64,000 bases of DNA, taken from Liquidambar formosana. Taxonomy: Eukaryota > Streptophyta > Magnoliopsida > Saxifragales > Altingiaceae. This document shows, piece by piece, positions 45,521-57,882 of the stretch (positions are counted from its first letter, which is position 1; each line of letters starts with the position of its first letter). Location of the stretch: assembly GCA_039720395.1 (NCBI GenBank), contig CM077823.1:31330371-31394370 (forward strand), given 5' to 3'. A model generated the notes under the pieces. It made no database searches. It was not told the origin of the DNA and saw only the letters and a list, made by a program, of their open reading frames with translations. The translations under genes and the position numbers were made by a program.

Positions 45521-46479
45521 ATGAGGGGTCCTCTTCTTCCCCCATTCAAGTCGGGTTACGCTCCGCCCCAAGACTATGCCGACCTCACCCGACCCACCGC
45601 CACCACCGCCTTCAGCCCTGTCGCCACCGCTGGGCTCCGCAAAAAGGGGACTGGGCGTTCGGACGTGGCTCCTCCTTGACTCCACGGGCCGAACCCAGGT
45701 GGTGGAGGCCGGGAAACAAGCGATCATGCGGCGGACGGGCTTGCCCGCTAGGGACCTTCGGATGCTTGACCCGTTCCTGTCGTACCCGTCTACGGTGCTG
45801 GGCAGGGAGAGGGCGATCGTCATCAATTTGGAGCACATCAAGGCCATCATCACTGCTCAGGAGGCTCTGATTCTCAATTTCAAGGATCCTTCTGTCACGC
45901 CTTTTGTCGAACAGCTTCAGCTCCGTATTCAGCATTTCCATCAGGCCATCAAACCCCAGGTTCTATACTTGCATATGATAATTGACAAGTGGATTCCTTT
46001 TACCCCCAAAAAATAATGATAATAAATGGGTTCTGGGTTTTTCACAGTTGAAGGAGACGGATGGGGAGCAAGCTTTCGGGAATGAAGATGAATTGAAGGT
46101 GCTACCATTCGAGTTTGTCACATTAGAGGCATGCCTTGAGGCTGCTTGCAGTTGCTTAGACAATGAAGTATGTTTCTACATGTTTCTACCTCTTTAGTTG
46201 GAAAGCAATATGTTTGTGATATTGTTATTATACATTGTTTAATCTCAGTTAGTTATATATCTTCAATGGGTTTTTTTCAGGCAACGACATTGGAGCAAGA
46301 AGCTCATCCTGCCTTGGATAAGCTGACTTCAAAGATTAGTACTCTCAATTTGGAACGCGTACGGCAAATTAAAAGCCGCTTGGTGGCAATAACTGGACGT
46401 GTTCAAAAGGTTACTGTGGTTTTAAGCTTGTGAAACTATGCTTCCTTTTATTTGTTTCCTAATTATGTTCACTTTCTCT

Positions 46480-46622
46480 GGCCTCTATTTGGATCACGGA
46501 AAGTAGGAGGGAAAGGAAAGAAACATAATTTTTTAAAAATGCTAAACAAAGAAACCATATCTGAGCAAATTGACGTATTTTCCTTTACTTTCCCTCCTAC
46601 TTTCTGGTTTCCGAACGGGGCA
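46480..46622. mobile_element. foldback MITE in intron 3 of copy 4
   Basis: GAAAGTAGGAGGGAAAGGAAA on the left is inverted on the right as TTTCCTTTACTTTCCCTCCTACTTTC. The outer ends GGCCTCTATTTGG / CCGAACGGGGC fit the common GGCCCCGTTTGG-type MITE ends. Confidence 0.75.
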
Positions 46623-46672
46623 TTAATGTTTCAACAATTCTTCAATGAATGATTTTCAGTGACTAATTTGAT

Positions 46673-47027
46673 AATTACAAATAAGCCCCTGAAGTATGGG
46701 GGGTCAGCAGATAACCCCCTTATGTTTTAATTTTGTCAATGTGCCTTCCTTATGTTTTAATTTTTGTCAATGTGTCCCTCCGTCACTCGCCATTTATAAA
46801 ATTTGATGAAAATTAATCATGTGACTACGCACGTGATACCGTTAACGGATCCGTATTGCCCAAAATCACCGGAATCCTTGTTGGCGTCATGGCCAATTAG
46901 GTGGCCATCGACGATTGGCTTTGTCTTCCAATTGAACTAGGAGGCACATTGTACAAAATTAAAACATAAGGGGATTATCTGACACCCCCCCCCCCCCCCC
47001 TATACTTCAGGGGATTTTTCGCAATTT
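46673..47027. mobile_element. MITE with ~70 bp inverted arms in intron 3 of copy 4
   Basis: The left arm (AATTACAAATAAGCCCCTGAAG ... ATAACCCCCTTATGTTTTAATTTTG) is mirrored by the right arm (AAAATTAAAACATAAGGGGATTAT ... CTTCAGGGGATTTTTCGCAATT). A C run of about 16 lies in the right arm (46985-47000). The arm length suggests a Mutator-like MITE; the target duplication is unclear. Confidence 0.7.
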
Positions 47028-48464
47028 AACATAAAATTAATTTGAAAGTTGGGTAGGATTTCGGTAAGCCACAAAGTTTGGACTTTGCTTCTTTAGCAGC
47101 ACTCTTGCTTTGTATTTGTTGCACCTCGCTGCACGTATAGTTGTTGTTTATATTAGGTTTGACACAAATCTTCCCCACCGCCAACCCACCCACCCCCTCA
47201 AAAAAAAAGGGAAAATTTTTATACTCTCCTTAAAGTTCAACCCATTTCACTTGACCTGCTTATAGTATGAAAATTACATTGCTCCCTTTGGTTACACATG
47301 GAGGTTTTTTGCAGCTGATTTCATTCATCTTCCTTGTACACAATGGATCATATTGTTTTCGCTTGAAACTATAAAGAGCACTTTGTAACCCCACCCCCCT
47401 CTCCCAAAAAAAAAAAAGGCTATAGTGAGGTTAGAGTGAGAACTGAGTACAGGCCAAACTAGAAGGGGTTAAAGTGCAACTATCCCCCTTTCGTTTTTTT
47501 CTCTCATTAATATAAGTGTTGTTGCCTATAAAAATAATAAAATAAATAAGATAGAACTTTCTTTTTTTCTCGCATTGATGTATTTTTTGTTGCCTATCAT
47601 AAAAAATAAATAAATAATGAAAAAAAAATAAAAAACCTGAGGGAATTTGTTTGGCTTTTCAGGAAATGAGATGCTTGTTCCAAGGTGAGAGTTTTTTTTT
47701 TTTTTTGACACACATTTTATACAATGTTTAACGTACTGAACATGTTCTTCTTTCTCTAATTTCTTGCTTCTCATTTGCTACAAAGAACTGGTACATGCTG
47801 CTAGTCGCCTTTATTGATATTTGCTTATTCTTACAATAATTAAACAATTTTCTAGATGTAGTATATGTATTAAAGTGCTTGTAGAAGCATTGAGGGTGAA
47901 TTGGAAGCTTTTTTATATCAGCATGAATTTAAAAATGAGGCTATGGTTTGTGGTTAGTCATTACCATTCACTTAATGTATGAATTTCGGCTATGTACTCA
48001 ATTTTCATTTAAAAAAGAGTGTATCATATAAAGGGGGAAAATAAATTATGTATAGATTGCTAGAATCATTTTAAGATTTCGAGAAATGATGCCACCTCAA
48101 GTTCTGTTATGTTTTTTTTTTTATGTTGATCCCTTCTTGGACACCATTTTATAGTGTAAGCCTCACTTTCTTCTTAAAATAGTGGTCACTACTATTGTTT
48201 TCTTGTCAGTTTCCATAATCCATTTTTGGACCTTCATAATTTTCTCTATCTAAACTAAGGATTTTGAGATGGATGAATGTTGATATAGGAAAAGATGGCT
48301 AAAAAAATGAATCATGTGAGGAGATGTTAGTTGTAGCACCAAGATTGTCAAGATTGAGATCCAATGTTTGATAATTACGGGGTGGGGTGTGCTTAGAATT
48401 GAATTGTTGGATTGGATTGAGCATCGTAAGATTCTACAAATTAAAAACAGCAATATAATATGTG

Positions 48465-48467
<3 letters not shown>

Positions 48468-48498
<31 letters not shown>
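48468..48498. repeat. (TA)n microsatellite in intron 3 of copy 4
   Basis: About 15 TA units. Confidence 0.95.
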
Positions 48499-48501
<3 letters not shown>

Positions 48502-49308
48502 GTATATTGTGGGTGGAGCATATAATCTTCTGCACAAATAAATTTATTGATATAGCTTGAAAGGTAGAACCGCTCTTACACGTTGTAACTTGCAAGTTAT
48601 AAGGTTGAGGGCAAGAAGCTAGCACATTTAACCTGATCTGAATCATTTTTCAACCTTGAGATCTAAGGAGCATTATGATTTTGTACGATTTGGATCCCAA
48701 TTTTAACAATCATGGATAGACTCAATTAAGGATGGTATGAGAGAAACCTGTCTGAGATGGTTTGTCATGTGCAAAAATGACCCATGATTGCATTAGTAAG
48801 GAGTGATTTAATTTGAAGGACCGAAAAGGACAAGAAGGGCTAAAAAGAACATGTTAGAAGGTTGTGAAAAATGATATGGAGATCTATGATATTACTGAAT
48901 ATATGGCCCTAGATATATGGCTAAATGGTCAGAAATGATTTTTGTAGCTGCCCGAGTAATTGGGATATAAAAGGCTTTGTCGAGTTGAATTTATATTTTG
49001 TGTAATCGATACAATGATTATAAATGTGTTAATTAGTTAAGCAATTCTACAATTGCTTGGTTCAATGGAATCAACGCCCATGTGAACAGTGTAGAAAAGA
49101 TCATCTTACCTTCATATGGAGACATCAAAAGAAAGACGTGGATATATAGACAAGCAAAATGGAAACATCCAATTGGAAGCCGTATAGTTAATTGAGATCT
49201 TTGTCATATATTTGGCTGCTTCAACTGAAATTGTTACATCTGTTGTTTTGTGCAAACTGGTTGTCATTGCATTATTTTCTTTTCAGTGTCTAGAGATTTT
49301 TATTTATA

Positions 49309-49500
49309 AGCTGGTGCAATGGTAAAAGTATTTGGCTACCAAGCGTGAAAGTGCATGTTTGAGTCTTGATAACGGCCTTTTTTAATATAAGAACAAAGAT
49401 TAGGACCATATTTAGCTTAACTTCATCAAAGCCCTGCTTAGCAGGGACAAGCACTGAGTAATGGCCTTTTTATGGTTATAGATCTACTGTTCATGCCCCT
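49309..49500 (+). mobile_element. tRNA-derived SINE-like repeat in MRS2 intron 3 (copy 4)
   Basis: Partner of 2108-2300. A-box-like GTGCAATGGTAAAAG and B-box-like ATGTTTGAGTCTTG at tRNA spacing. Confidence 0.45.
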
Positions 49501-51267
49501 AACCCATTGAACTGTTCTCTTGGCTCTATATCCTTCACTCTTCTCTCTCTAAAGAAAATGTTTTCCTCATTGATTCTGTCTAATTAATAGTGCACCCATA
49601 TTTATCTCCAGGTAAGGAATGAATTAGAACACCTGCTTGATGATGATGAAGATATGGCTGAGATGTATCTGACTGACAAGATGCTTCAACAAAACATTGA
49701 AAATTTTCTGTATCTTCTATAAATGCAAGGGATGGCATGGATAATGGAGTTCTTCAATCAGATATGAATGACAGGCACTTAATATCCTCAACTATCAGTT
49801 TTAAAACAGAGATCCCCCTCCCCCCCTTCTCTCTCTCTTACCCCTTCTTCTTCTTCTTTTTTTTCTTTTTTTTTTTTTTTTTGCTTTAGCATTATACCAC
49901 ATAAGATTTCTCATTGTAATGTGTCAGGATTCCTGCTAAAATTTCGTTGGAAGCTAATGGGGGTTCCACTAATTATGAAGATGACATCCGAGATATTGAC
50001 AATCCACAGCATCGTTTATTTGGCATGCCAAATGTATTGGGCAGAGACAGCCATGGAACCGATAGTAGTTCCACACTTAGTGATAATAGCAAGCACCTTA
50101 ATGTGGAGGAACTTGAAATGCTTTTGGAGGCATACTTTGTACAAATTGATGGTACACTGAACAAATTATCCACAGTACGCAACTCAACTTTACCCGTTGA
50201 TTGTTTCATTTGTTTCATTTTGCATTACGTTAATAAAATGCTCAAGTTCTCCAGGATTACTTGATGTGTGCTCTTTTTGCCAAAGCATTGTGAGTTATGA
50301 CGTCAAAGGTGATTAAGGACAATCATCTTAGTCAATGTTCACTGCTTTGAATTTATTTAACTCACTTGAGCAATTTAATATAGCATTTATTAGTTTGTTA
50401 CTTTGTCTTCTTGCCAAAGTGGTATTTTATATGCAATATGCTAGCTCTGTCCCAATTACTTCTTATTTCTGAAACTACTACTTGATGCAATTTTACCAAT
50501 AGCTTGGTGGTCCAATGTATCCTCGCCACTAATTTTTAAAGGTAGTATGATCAAGATTTGCTATAAGTTTTCATTTCAGCATTTACAATGATAGGCCTAT
50601 GTTACATGGACCAAATGTCAGATTCATCCGTGTTGGGAAGTTCCACATTTCACATCATTTAAATATAAAAATTTAATATGGCTTAATATATCTATTTGGG
50701 TCCTCCACCTAATAGGTTGGAAACTTAACATGGTATCAGAGCCCATTATTGTTGTTGGGAGTATTTTGTTCGTGAACCTGTTGTTGTTGTCCAAGTGATA
50801 GGCCCATTGTTGTCTCGTTAGGCCTGCACATGAGCAAAGGGGGGAGTGCTGTGTCCCACATCCCACTTCGTTTAAATATAAAAATTTGATATGCTTAATA
50901 TAATATACTTGTTCAGGCTCTCTACCTAATACGATTCAATGATATGTTAATAAATAAATAAATATTTGCAAACATAAAAAAGTTACAACATAAAAAAGAC
51001 CAATTAAAAGGCACAAAAAACTTACCATAACACATGTCCATTGGCATCAAGCTATCAACCATGTTCGTCATTCTTAATTCATTAACCTATAATGAATAAC
51101 TATTAATAAAATCCACCAACAATATATAGAAAAGCAAATAAACTAGATTAGAAAATTAAATCAAATTTTTAGAAGAAAAATCATGACTGCACTTATACAC
51201 TCGTAAAGAAAAATAAAATAAAGACTTGGGGGTTTCGATTGGGCTTTTCAATCAAGGTTTCAATCTA

Positions 51268-51270
<3 letters not shown>

Positions 51271-51300
<30 letters not shown>
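51271..51300. repeat. (AG)n microsatellite in intron 5 of copy 4
   Basis: About 15 AG units, absent from the same place in copies 1 and 2. Confidence 0.95.
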
Positions 51301-51304
<4 letters not shown>

Positions 51305-51974
51305 CCAAGGGGTATTTGAAAGTATCCGATGATACAGCGTTATTTTTTAAGTTCCAATACATATGGACCATATCTGATATGTATTGAGGAGTATCGATAT
51401 TAGCTACGGATACGATATGGATACTTGGGGGGTATAAGGGTATCTATGCTTCATAGATTGTGTTCCATGTACAAATGACAAACAAGAACTCCTTTTTCAA
51501 AAATCTTGTTGTTCTAATGGATTTTAACACATTTGTACTGAATATGATCATTGAAAATGCAGCATCAAAAGCATTCACTATATCCTGTAAGGGTTTAACT
51601 TGAGAATGAGTTAAATTCTGGAACTTTTCTAGCTTATTTCATGGATTTTATTGACATTTTCTGTTTTGGTGATTGTTTTTACTTGTAAGCTGAGGGAGTA
51701 CGTTGACGACACAGAGGACTACATCAACATAATGTTGGATGACAAACAGAACCAACTCTTGCAAATGGGGGTCATGATGACAACAGCAACCCTAATAGTC
51801 GGTTCATTTGTTATTCTGGCTGGCATTTTTGGCATGAATGTCAGAATTGAGCTATTCAATAATCAGGTATTAGGGATGCGAAGGTGGGTGTACACTGTTT
51901 GTGGTGGCACTACTGGGACTATTTTCCTTTACGTCATTGCTATTGCCTGGTACAAGTTCAAGGGTTTCATATAG

Positions 51975-53940
51975 TAACTGAAGACCTATAGTATAGTCTT
52001 GAGAGAGCCCGTCTGTGGTTTCATGTGAGTGTTGTATGTCTTACATTTGAGCATTGTTTATATACACCAAAACCAGTTTGTATAACATCTTTGAATACTA
52101 AGTTCTAATAGTATTTGTTTGTTACTCTAGATGCTTTGATTGTGGTACGGTTACTCTCTCTCCTTTTTTTTTTTTTTTTTTTTTTTTGGTGACATAATTG
52201 CGGTTAGTAATATTGCAACTTAGATACATTGGGTCATTGGTTGATTAGGTCTGTCTAACCCCCGGTATTTTATGTGGGTAACTAGGTACGGCCCAAGATC
52301 ATGGGGTACAAATAATTTTTCCACATTTGAGTTGTCCATGACTCCATGGAATTGGAATAGTTGCCATAGCCCCCAATCTGCATTCCGCAATGTTGTTAGG
52401 TCCTATGCCTAATTCCTTGCTTTATTTGATCTACTGCAACCCAATCCAAGAGGTGCACTATTTTTTGCATATCTGCATATCTGATGCGCCATATGGTAGA
52501 ATTTGTTGATGTCTGGGAAGGATGCTGACAAATTCAGGTTTGCGATTCATTCAAAGTCTTGTGTTACCAATCAATTTATGCCATATAATGAAGCTAAAGG
52601 GGCTAACTACTGTGTTTTTGTCCCGTCAATGGATGAAACCTAAATTATTTGCATCTGAATTACATTCAGGTATTCAGACTACAAGTGTCTTTGCCTAGAT
52701 GTAACCTGCAGTTACTATCGAGTGTATGACTGAATATGCGCAAGGCATGTAGTATGAAAAACTTAAAGGAGTGTAGCGAATTTGGTAACTATTGATTAGG
52801 GTATTTTTGTTGATAATTATCTGTGAATTTGAATAATTATGGAAGTTTTGGAGAACAGAGCAAGAGCATTTTCATGTTTGCAGTTTTGAAATTTGAATTT
52901 GAATAGTGAGCCAAAATAGATCCAATAAAAAGATGTCATCTCATTTGGATGTTGAAATTGCGGGGCGGAAAAAATGGATTTATAGTACTACTCATAACTT
53001 AATTTGACCCAATGGAGCAATTTCTGTACTAATGAATTATCCAAAAATAAAAAATAAGAAAGGATTAAACTAAGAAGTAATTTTGTTACTACGGGGAGGC
53101 ATCCCAAGTAACGTGACGAGAAGGTGGAGAGTAGAGGTCAGTTGTGGGAGCGTTGGTTTAGATAAGTCATAGGAAACAAAAAGTAATCATTTTAACTCCT
53201 CGCACTTCTAAGGGGTCAAACACTCACCCAGCCGACTATGCGCTTGGTGGGCGCTGGGTGGGCCGTGGCCTTACTTGAGACTGGAGTATAGTTGCATCAA
53301 AAGTTTGGACATCTCAGACAATAGCCCCAAAAAATAAATAAATAAAAGGATTATTCGACTCAATGCCAAAAGAGACCTAACTAAATGACAACAGAGCCAG
53401 GGTCAGCTTTCATTCTATCAGATATAATTCTTTTTGGAAGGAGGACACCACAGTGTTGAAGCTATTCTTTGAGGGAAAGCCTTTTTTGTAATGAGCTTTC
53501 TGTAGAAATTATAATCATAGGACAGGCCTTTGAGCTACTTATTGTTGTACCTTTGGATAGGTAATTTAATCCTCACTATGTAGTAGTCAAATTTTAGACA
53601 TAGCAAGTTGATTCACTGGTTGGTTGGTGTTTTTTTTTTCTTTTGCCCAAGTTGATTCACCCGTTTCCCTTTGTCGTACACACCACATTCTTTCCTTCTA
53701 CCACTAATTAAATTTCTGTCTTAGTGCTCCAAAGATGGAGACATTTTGCAACCCTTGTTGATGATATCAATCAATTTTATACGGACATGAGGGAGCACAT
53801 TGCTGCAAAAGATGACAGAGTGGAGACATGGAAGTCAAATAATTTTGCTCATGATTAGTCTTGGATTCTATTGAATCAACGAAAAAAAAAAAAAAAAAAA
53901 ACTAGTTTGGTTGTCCTTCATTTTTTATATAATACATGTG
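51975..53940 (+). repeat. 3' flank of MRS2 copy 4, homologous to the copy 2 flank
   Basis: 52231-53900 is colinear with 25441-27046. It holds a T run (52164-52186), an A run (53881-53899) and the candidate exon below. In copy 2 a copia element begins where this flank reads TAGTTTGG near 53903. Confidence 0.8.
53725..53858 (+). other. candidate terminal exon of an unrecognised gene
   Basis: After a plausible acceptor (TTTCTGTCTTAG) the frame reads LQRWRHFATLVDDINQFYTD and then MREHIAAKDDRVETWKSN to a stop at 53856-53858. A short upstream block (SYLLLYLWI, ending in GATAG/GTAATT at about 53562) could join in frame. The composition looks coding, but I do not recognise the family. The duplicate in copy 2 (about 26875-27000) is altered at many codons and has lost the donor. 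It could be chance or a dead exon. Confidence 0.25.
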
Positions 53941-56900
53941 AGGCATCCTCTGATAATATATATTGAAGCAATTGGATTTTTACTTTGAGCCTTTATGATG
54001 CTTGAACCCTAGGTTCTACTTAAATCTTGCATTAGAAAGTCATTGGGCTAGCCAGAAGTAAAAGGGAAAGATTTTGGAGTTTGTAATAGTAGTCAACTTA
54101 CCAGTGCTGAGGGCAAATGAGGCAGCTACTATCCACTCTTGAGTTTAATTGGATTACAATTCGAAGGAGAGATGGTAATTTTTTATGGGTGCTAAACATA
54201 TTTGAGTGAATTGTTCTTAGAAAATGGTGGTTGCAAAATGTTTCTCTCATTTCTAAATTATAAATGGAGGCCCTTCATCTACGTATGATAGTTTTATTAC
54301 TACTCTCAATGTTTCGCTGGTAAGGTGCTTCATACTAAGATTCCTCTTGCATTGATTAAGCATGAATTTGAAGGTTCCAAAATCAAATCTTCAATACCTT
54401 GATTGGTGGCATGTGTCAGCGGATTGGTTTTTCACATTTCACACTACCTGAATGATGTGTTTGGAAACTGTTTTTGTGGTTTATCTGGAAATTTTCTCAA
54501 CTCCTTACGTTATGTGCTTTTCATGTTAGATACGCTGCCTATGCCTCTTGGTCCATTTAAAACCACCCATTCCTTGTGCTTTGGACAATCAGATTAACTC
54601 ACAGAGTTATGTCTTGAAGCTCCAAACCACCATGGCACCATGAATATGCATGGTGCTGGTTTTCTCAATGGTTTTGTGGATCCACGTTAAACAGATTTAA
54701 ATCTAATAAAGGAAATACAATCGTTATGAATATCCATTGAGTTTTGTGATGTTTGCAGTAATCTGAGGACTGAGTCGGAACGTTGATATTTTGGCATTCT
54801 ATTGCAATAATTTGGCTATGTGATGATTTTTCCTCTTCAATCCTGTAACTAATGTCTTAAATCTATATGCAAGTAATATTAAAATTAATTTTGAAGTTTG
54901 GGGGGGTCTGCTTAGGCCCATGATATATTTTTGTGTTCTTCATATAAGAATGCAGCTATTGGGATTTTTCTACATTGATATTTGCAAAACTTCCCTACCT
55001 TTTTGGGCCCTAGCCTTGTAGACTATTGCTGCAGATTCTTTGTAATGAACTCCATATGCTGAATTTGTGGTGAGATTTTGTTGGCAACTTTTTGTTTACA
55101 AGGATAGAGGCATCTCTTTATGCTGAATACAATCAGAATTCAGGCTAAAGTGAATGAAATGTTCTAATCATTGAACTCTTAGGCTCGATATCGTTTGTGA
55201 TCTAATTTTTTGACAATCTAAAGATAGTCCTCTAGGTCATTTGTTAAGCTCCCCTCAAGTGCAATAAGAGTTAGATCTTCGCATACAACTTTACAAGGCA
55301 AGAGGATAGAAACTTACAAATTTTCCCGCATTAGGAAATAAATTTTTGTTCCTAAAATTTTATGTAGAATAGTTCCTTGAACCCCACTGTCAAGCAAAAA
55401 ATCATATCTGTAATTCCATTTCCAAATCCAGTCATGAGGCAGAATTTCATCTCAACCTTCAAAATTTAAATACCAGGCAACCCAAAGCATTATCCTTTGC
55501 TGGCAATTATATCATCGTTTGTTAGTCCTATAGGTCAGTGTGTTTTGAGTCTGAATCTCAATAAATAGTGGTAGTGCTTCTACTCTTTGTGATTTGTAAC
55601 GATCACTGATTTATACCACATGCCTGTGGCAGATGATTATTATTACTGTTAGTTTTTTCCAGTTTTAAATAACAATCCTGGTCAGGGTGGTAAAATGGCA
55701 GAGATGATATGGGACTAGAAGACTCTTGTCGTCACAAATGAGAACACTCAAAGTGAAAACCGTATCGGAGACAGGAAGAGATATTAGATTAATGTATGAA
55801 ACAACAAAGCCCTTCCCTTCCCCTTGCTATGTTACAGAGGATTGAAGGCCTTGTTTTTGGTGGTGGTTGGAAGGGCAAAAACTGTTCTCCCCATACCTTT
55901 TTTATTCTTATCCAGTATGATGGGGTGCAGTGAGGCAAACACTAATCTGTCAATTTTTATATTTGTTTAGGTTGTCTATAGCTTTCATTCCTATTTCTTA
56001 TTTTTAACAATTTTTTTGACTACATGGAAGACTCTTCCCATTATTGAACCTGAGGATTTAATAAAAGGAAAAAATGAACAGGTGGGTGGAGCTGAGAATT
56101 TTGACATCCTAAATTCCCAATTGCATTCTTTAGTTTTTCCCTTTCCTTGTTGTAAAAGGGAAACCAAATTTTCCATGAGAATAGGAATTGACTGGGAATA
56201 ATTAAATGAATATAGAAATCAAGAGAAGACACATAATTGTGCATGACATCAAGTCCAATGACAGCTTCAAAGCAGACAGGCTTGAAGGGGGCAAAAAATA
56301 CATAAACTATTGATTTTTTTTTAATATTTTAAAAGTAAGATCCTTCCAAATGAGATAAAGGGGGTCATATTAAATTTAATGGGGCATGTTGCATTGGGTC
56401 AGGAAGATCTCAGGCAGGATCTCCTGGGCTTAAAAAAGGGTCATGGAGATGCATATGAAATATTCCAACATTAACTCTGGCATTTTTCTCCTCATCTCTG
56501 TAATCTGATCTCACTGTCCATCACCCATTACATTTTTCTTCATCCTGTCTCATATTCTTATAAGCCTAAATTTTGATTTTAGTATGACTTGAACTATCAT
56601 GATGGAGCCTTGTCTGGACACTCAGGGACATGGAGAACTTGTCTTTATTAAAAGCCCTTTCCAAGATATGGTTCTACTCCTACAGATAGAGAGAGCTTTT
56701 TCAATATAGATTTTGATAGAATCCCACCTCATCAAATCTGATAATTTAACCTGTTTTTGGATCATTTGTTTAGTGAGTAGCCCCTAGAAAGGTGGGTAGT
56801 ACATCTTTTTGTCCTGTATTTATTGGAAAATTAGAGTTAGGGGTTTAAAAAAACCATCAAAAGAATCTCACTGTTTCATTTTTTTTTTTTTTTCTCCTTT

Positions 56901-57882
56901 TTAAATGGTACAACACTGTTTCATTTCTAATATGACTTGGATTAATAAATTTGCATGGTTCAATTGGATCATGATCCATCTCTCTCTCTCCCCTTCCTTT
57001 TATTTTAATGGGCTCTGTTTGTTGATATCTTGAAGTTTTGGTTATGGGAAAGTTTGAGTTTGCTCACCTAATTTCTAATTATTTGCATTTTTTACCAGTT
57101 TGGGAGGCAGTTTTGGGATTTTTTGAGTTGGAAAATGCAAGTCGAAAATACAAAAATTAAAAATCTTTTGAAATACAGGCATTTAGTTTGTAGACACTAA
57201 AATTCTAATGAAGAAATAAATCTTAAAGCAAATAAAAGTGTGAGGAATGTAAGGTAGACCTCAAGATTTCACTTTTCGTTATTATGAAAACATAGGTTGC
57301 CAAAGTGAGTTTCTCTAAATTTTCAAAGAGGCTTCCCATAAATTTGGAAGCAGTAAATATGATTCCAAAACCCTATTAATATATTCTTGTAATGGAGTTT
57401 GATCAGTAATTTTAAAGATTGCAAGGGATGAAATAGAGATAGCATAGGTCTCCATGAAGAGCAAGGGTTTGGCATGGTTGCACATAGAATGCTTAAAATG
57501 AATCACAGCTCACTTTGTAGCTATTATCCATTGACAATAAAATTAAATTTTGAAAAACAACAAAACTAATTTCCCACTATTGCTCTCATGTTGTTTCCCA
57601 CTCCATTGACAGGCAAAAAGAAAAAGAAAAGAAAAGAACAAAGAACAAAGAAAAGAACAAGATCCCTTTTGAGATCCAACTCGTTTTTTCCTTTTGACTA
57701 CCCTCCCACCATCTCTTTTGAAGCAACTTTTCCACTGCAACAACTGCAGCAGCAGCTAGTGATGGAGATCACCTTATCTCATCCCCACCCTCTTTCCTCC
57801 AAACCACCTGTGAAGAAGGAAACTTGAAAAATTAAATAAAGCCAAAAAAAAAAAATTGTTGATACATTAAGCATTGTAGCTC
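53941..57882. other. intergenic, no gene recognised
   Basis: AT-rich with T and A runs (56879-56893, 57845-57855) and a CT tract near 56981. Several short open frames exist on both strands, but none shows a recognisable domain, composition or splice context. The last part (57543-57880) probably contains the 3' UTR of the SOFL gene on the minus strand, including a strong polypurine/polypyrimidine stretch at 57612-57660. Confidence 0.5.

Larger units (their letters stand above)
45521..51974 (+). pseudogene. MRS2-3: MRS2-3-like Mg2+ transporter, copy 4: complete exon set, two single-base indels
   Basis: Exon 1 is 45521-45959 (MRGPLLPPF; GLRKKGTG; RRTGLPARDLRMLDPFLSYP), exon 2 46048-46167, exon 3 46281-46409 (LTSKISTLNLERVRQIKSRL), exon 4 49612-49774, exon 5 49928-50174 (NVEELEMLLEAYFVQIDGTL) and exon 6 51690-51974 (LREYVDDTEDYINIMLDD, IFGMN filter, AIAWYKFKGFI stop). 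All junctions keep phase. Two breaks remain. After GTG in exon 1 one extra C shifts the frame away from VRTWLLLDS (an in-frame ATG at 45576 could bypass this). In exon 4 a T run is one base shorter than in copy 1, giving a stop near 49722, before the pore. Intron 3 is 3.2 kb and holds MITEs and a SINE. Exon 4 seems to use a GC donor. It may be a young pseudogene or a gene with assembly errors. Confidence 0.85.

Noticed and set aside
52511..52645. A 44-codon frame (MSGKDADKFRFAIHSKSC...) in the copy 4 flank that is also open in copy 2
   Set aside because: Most differences between the two copies change the amino acid, as expected of neutral drift. There is no family match I recognise and no splice context.
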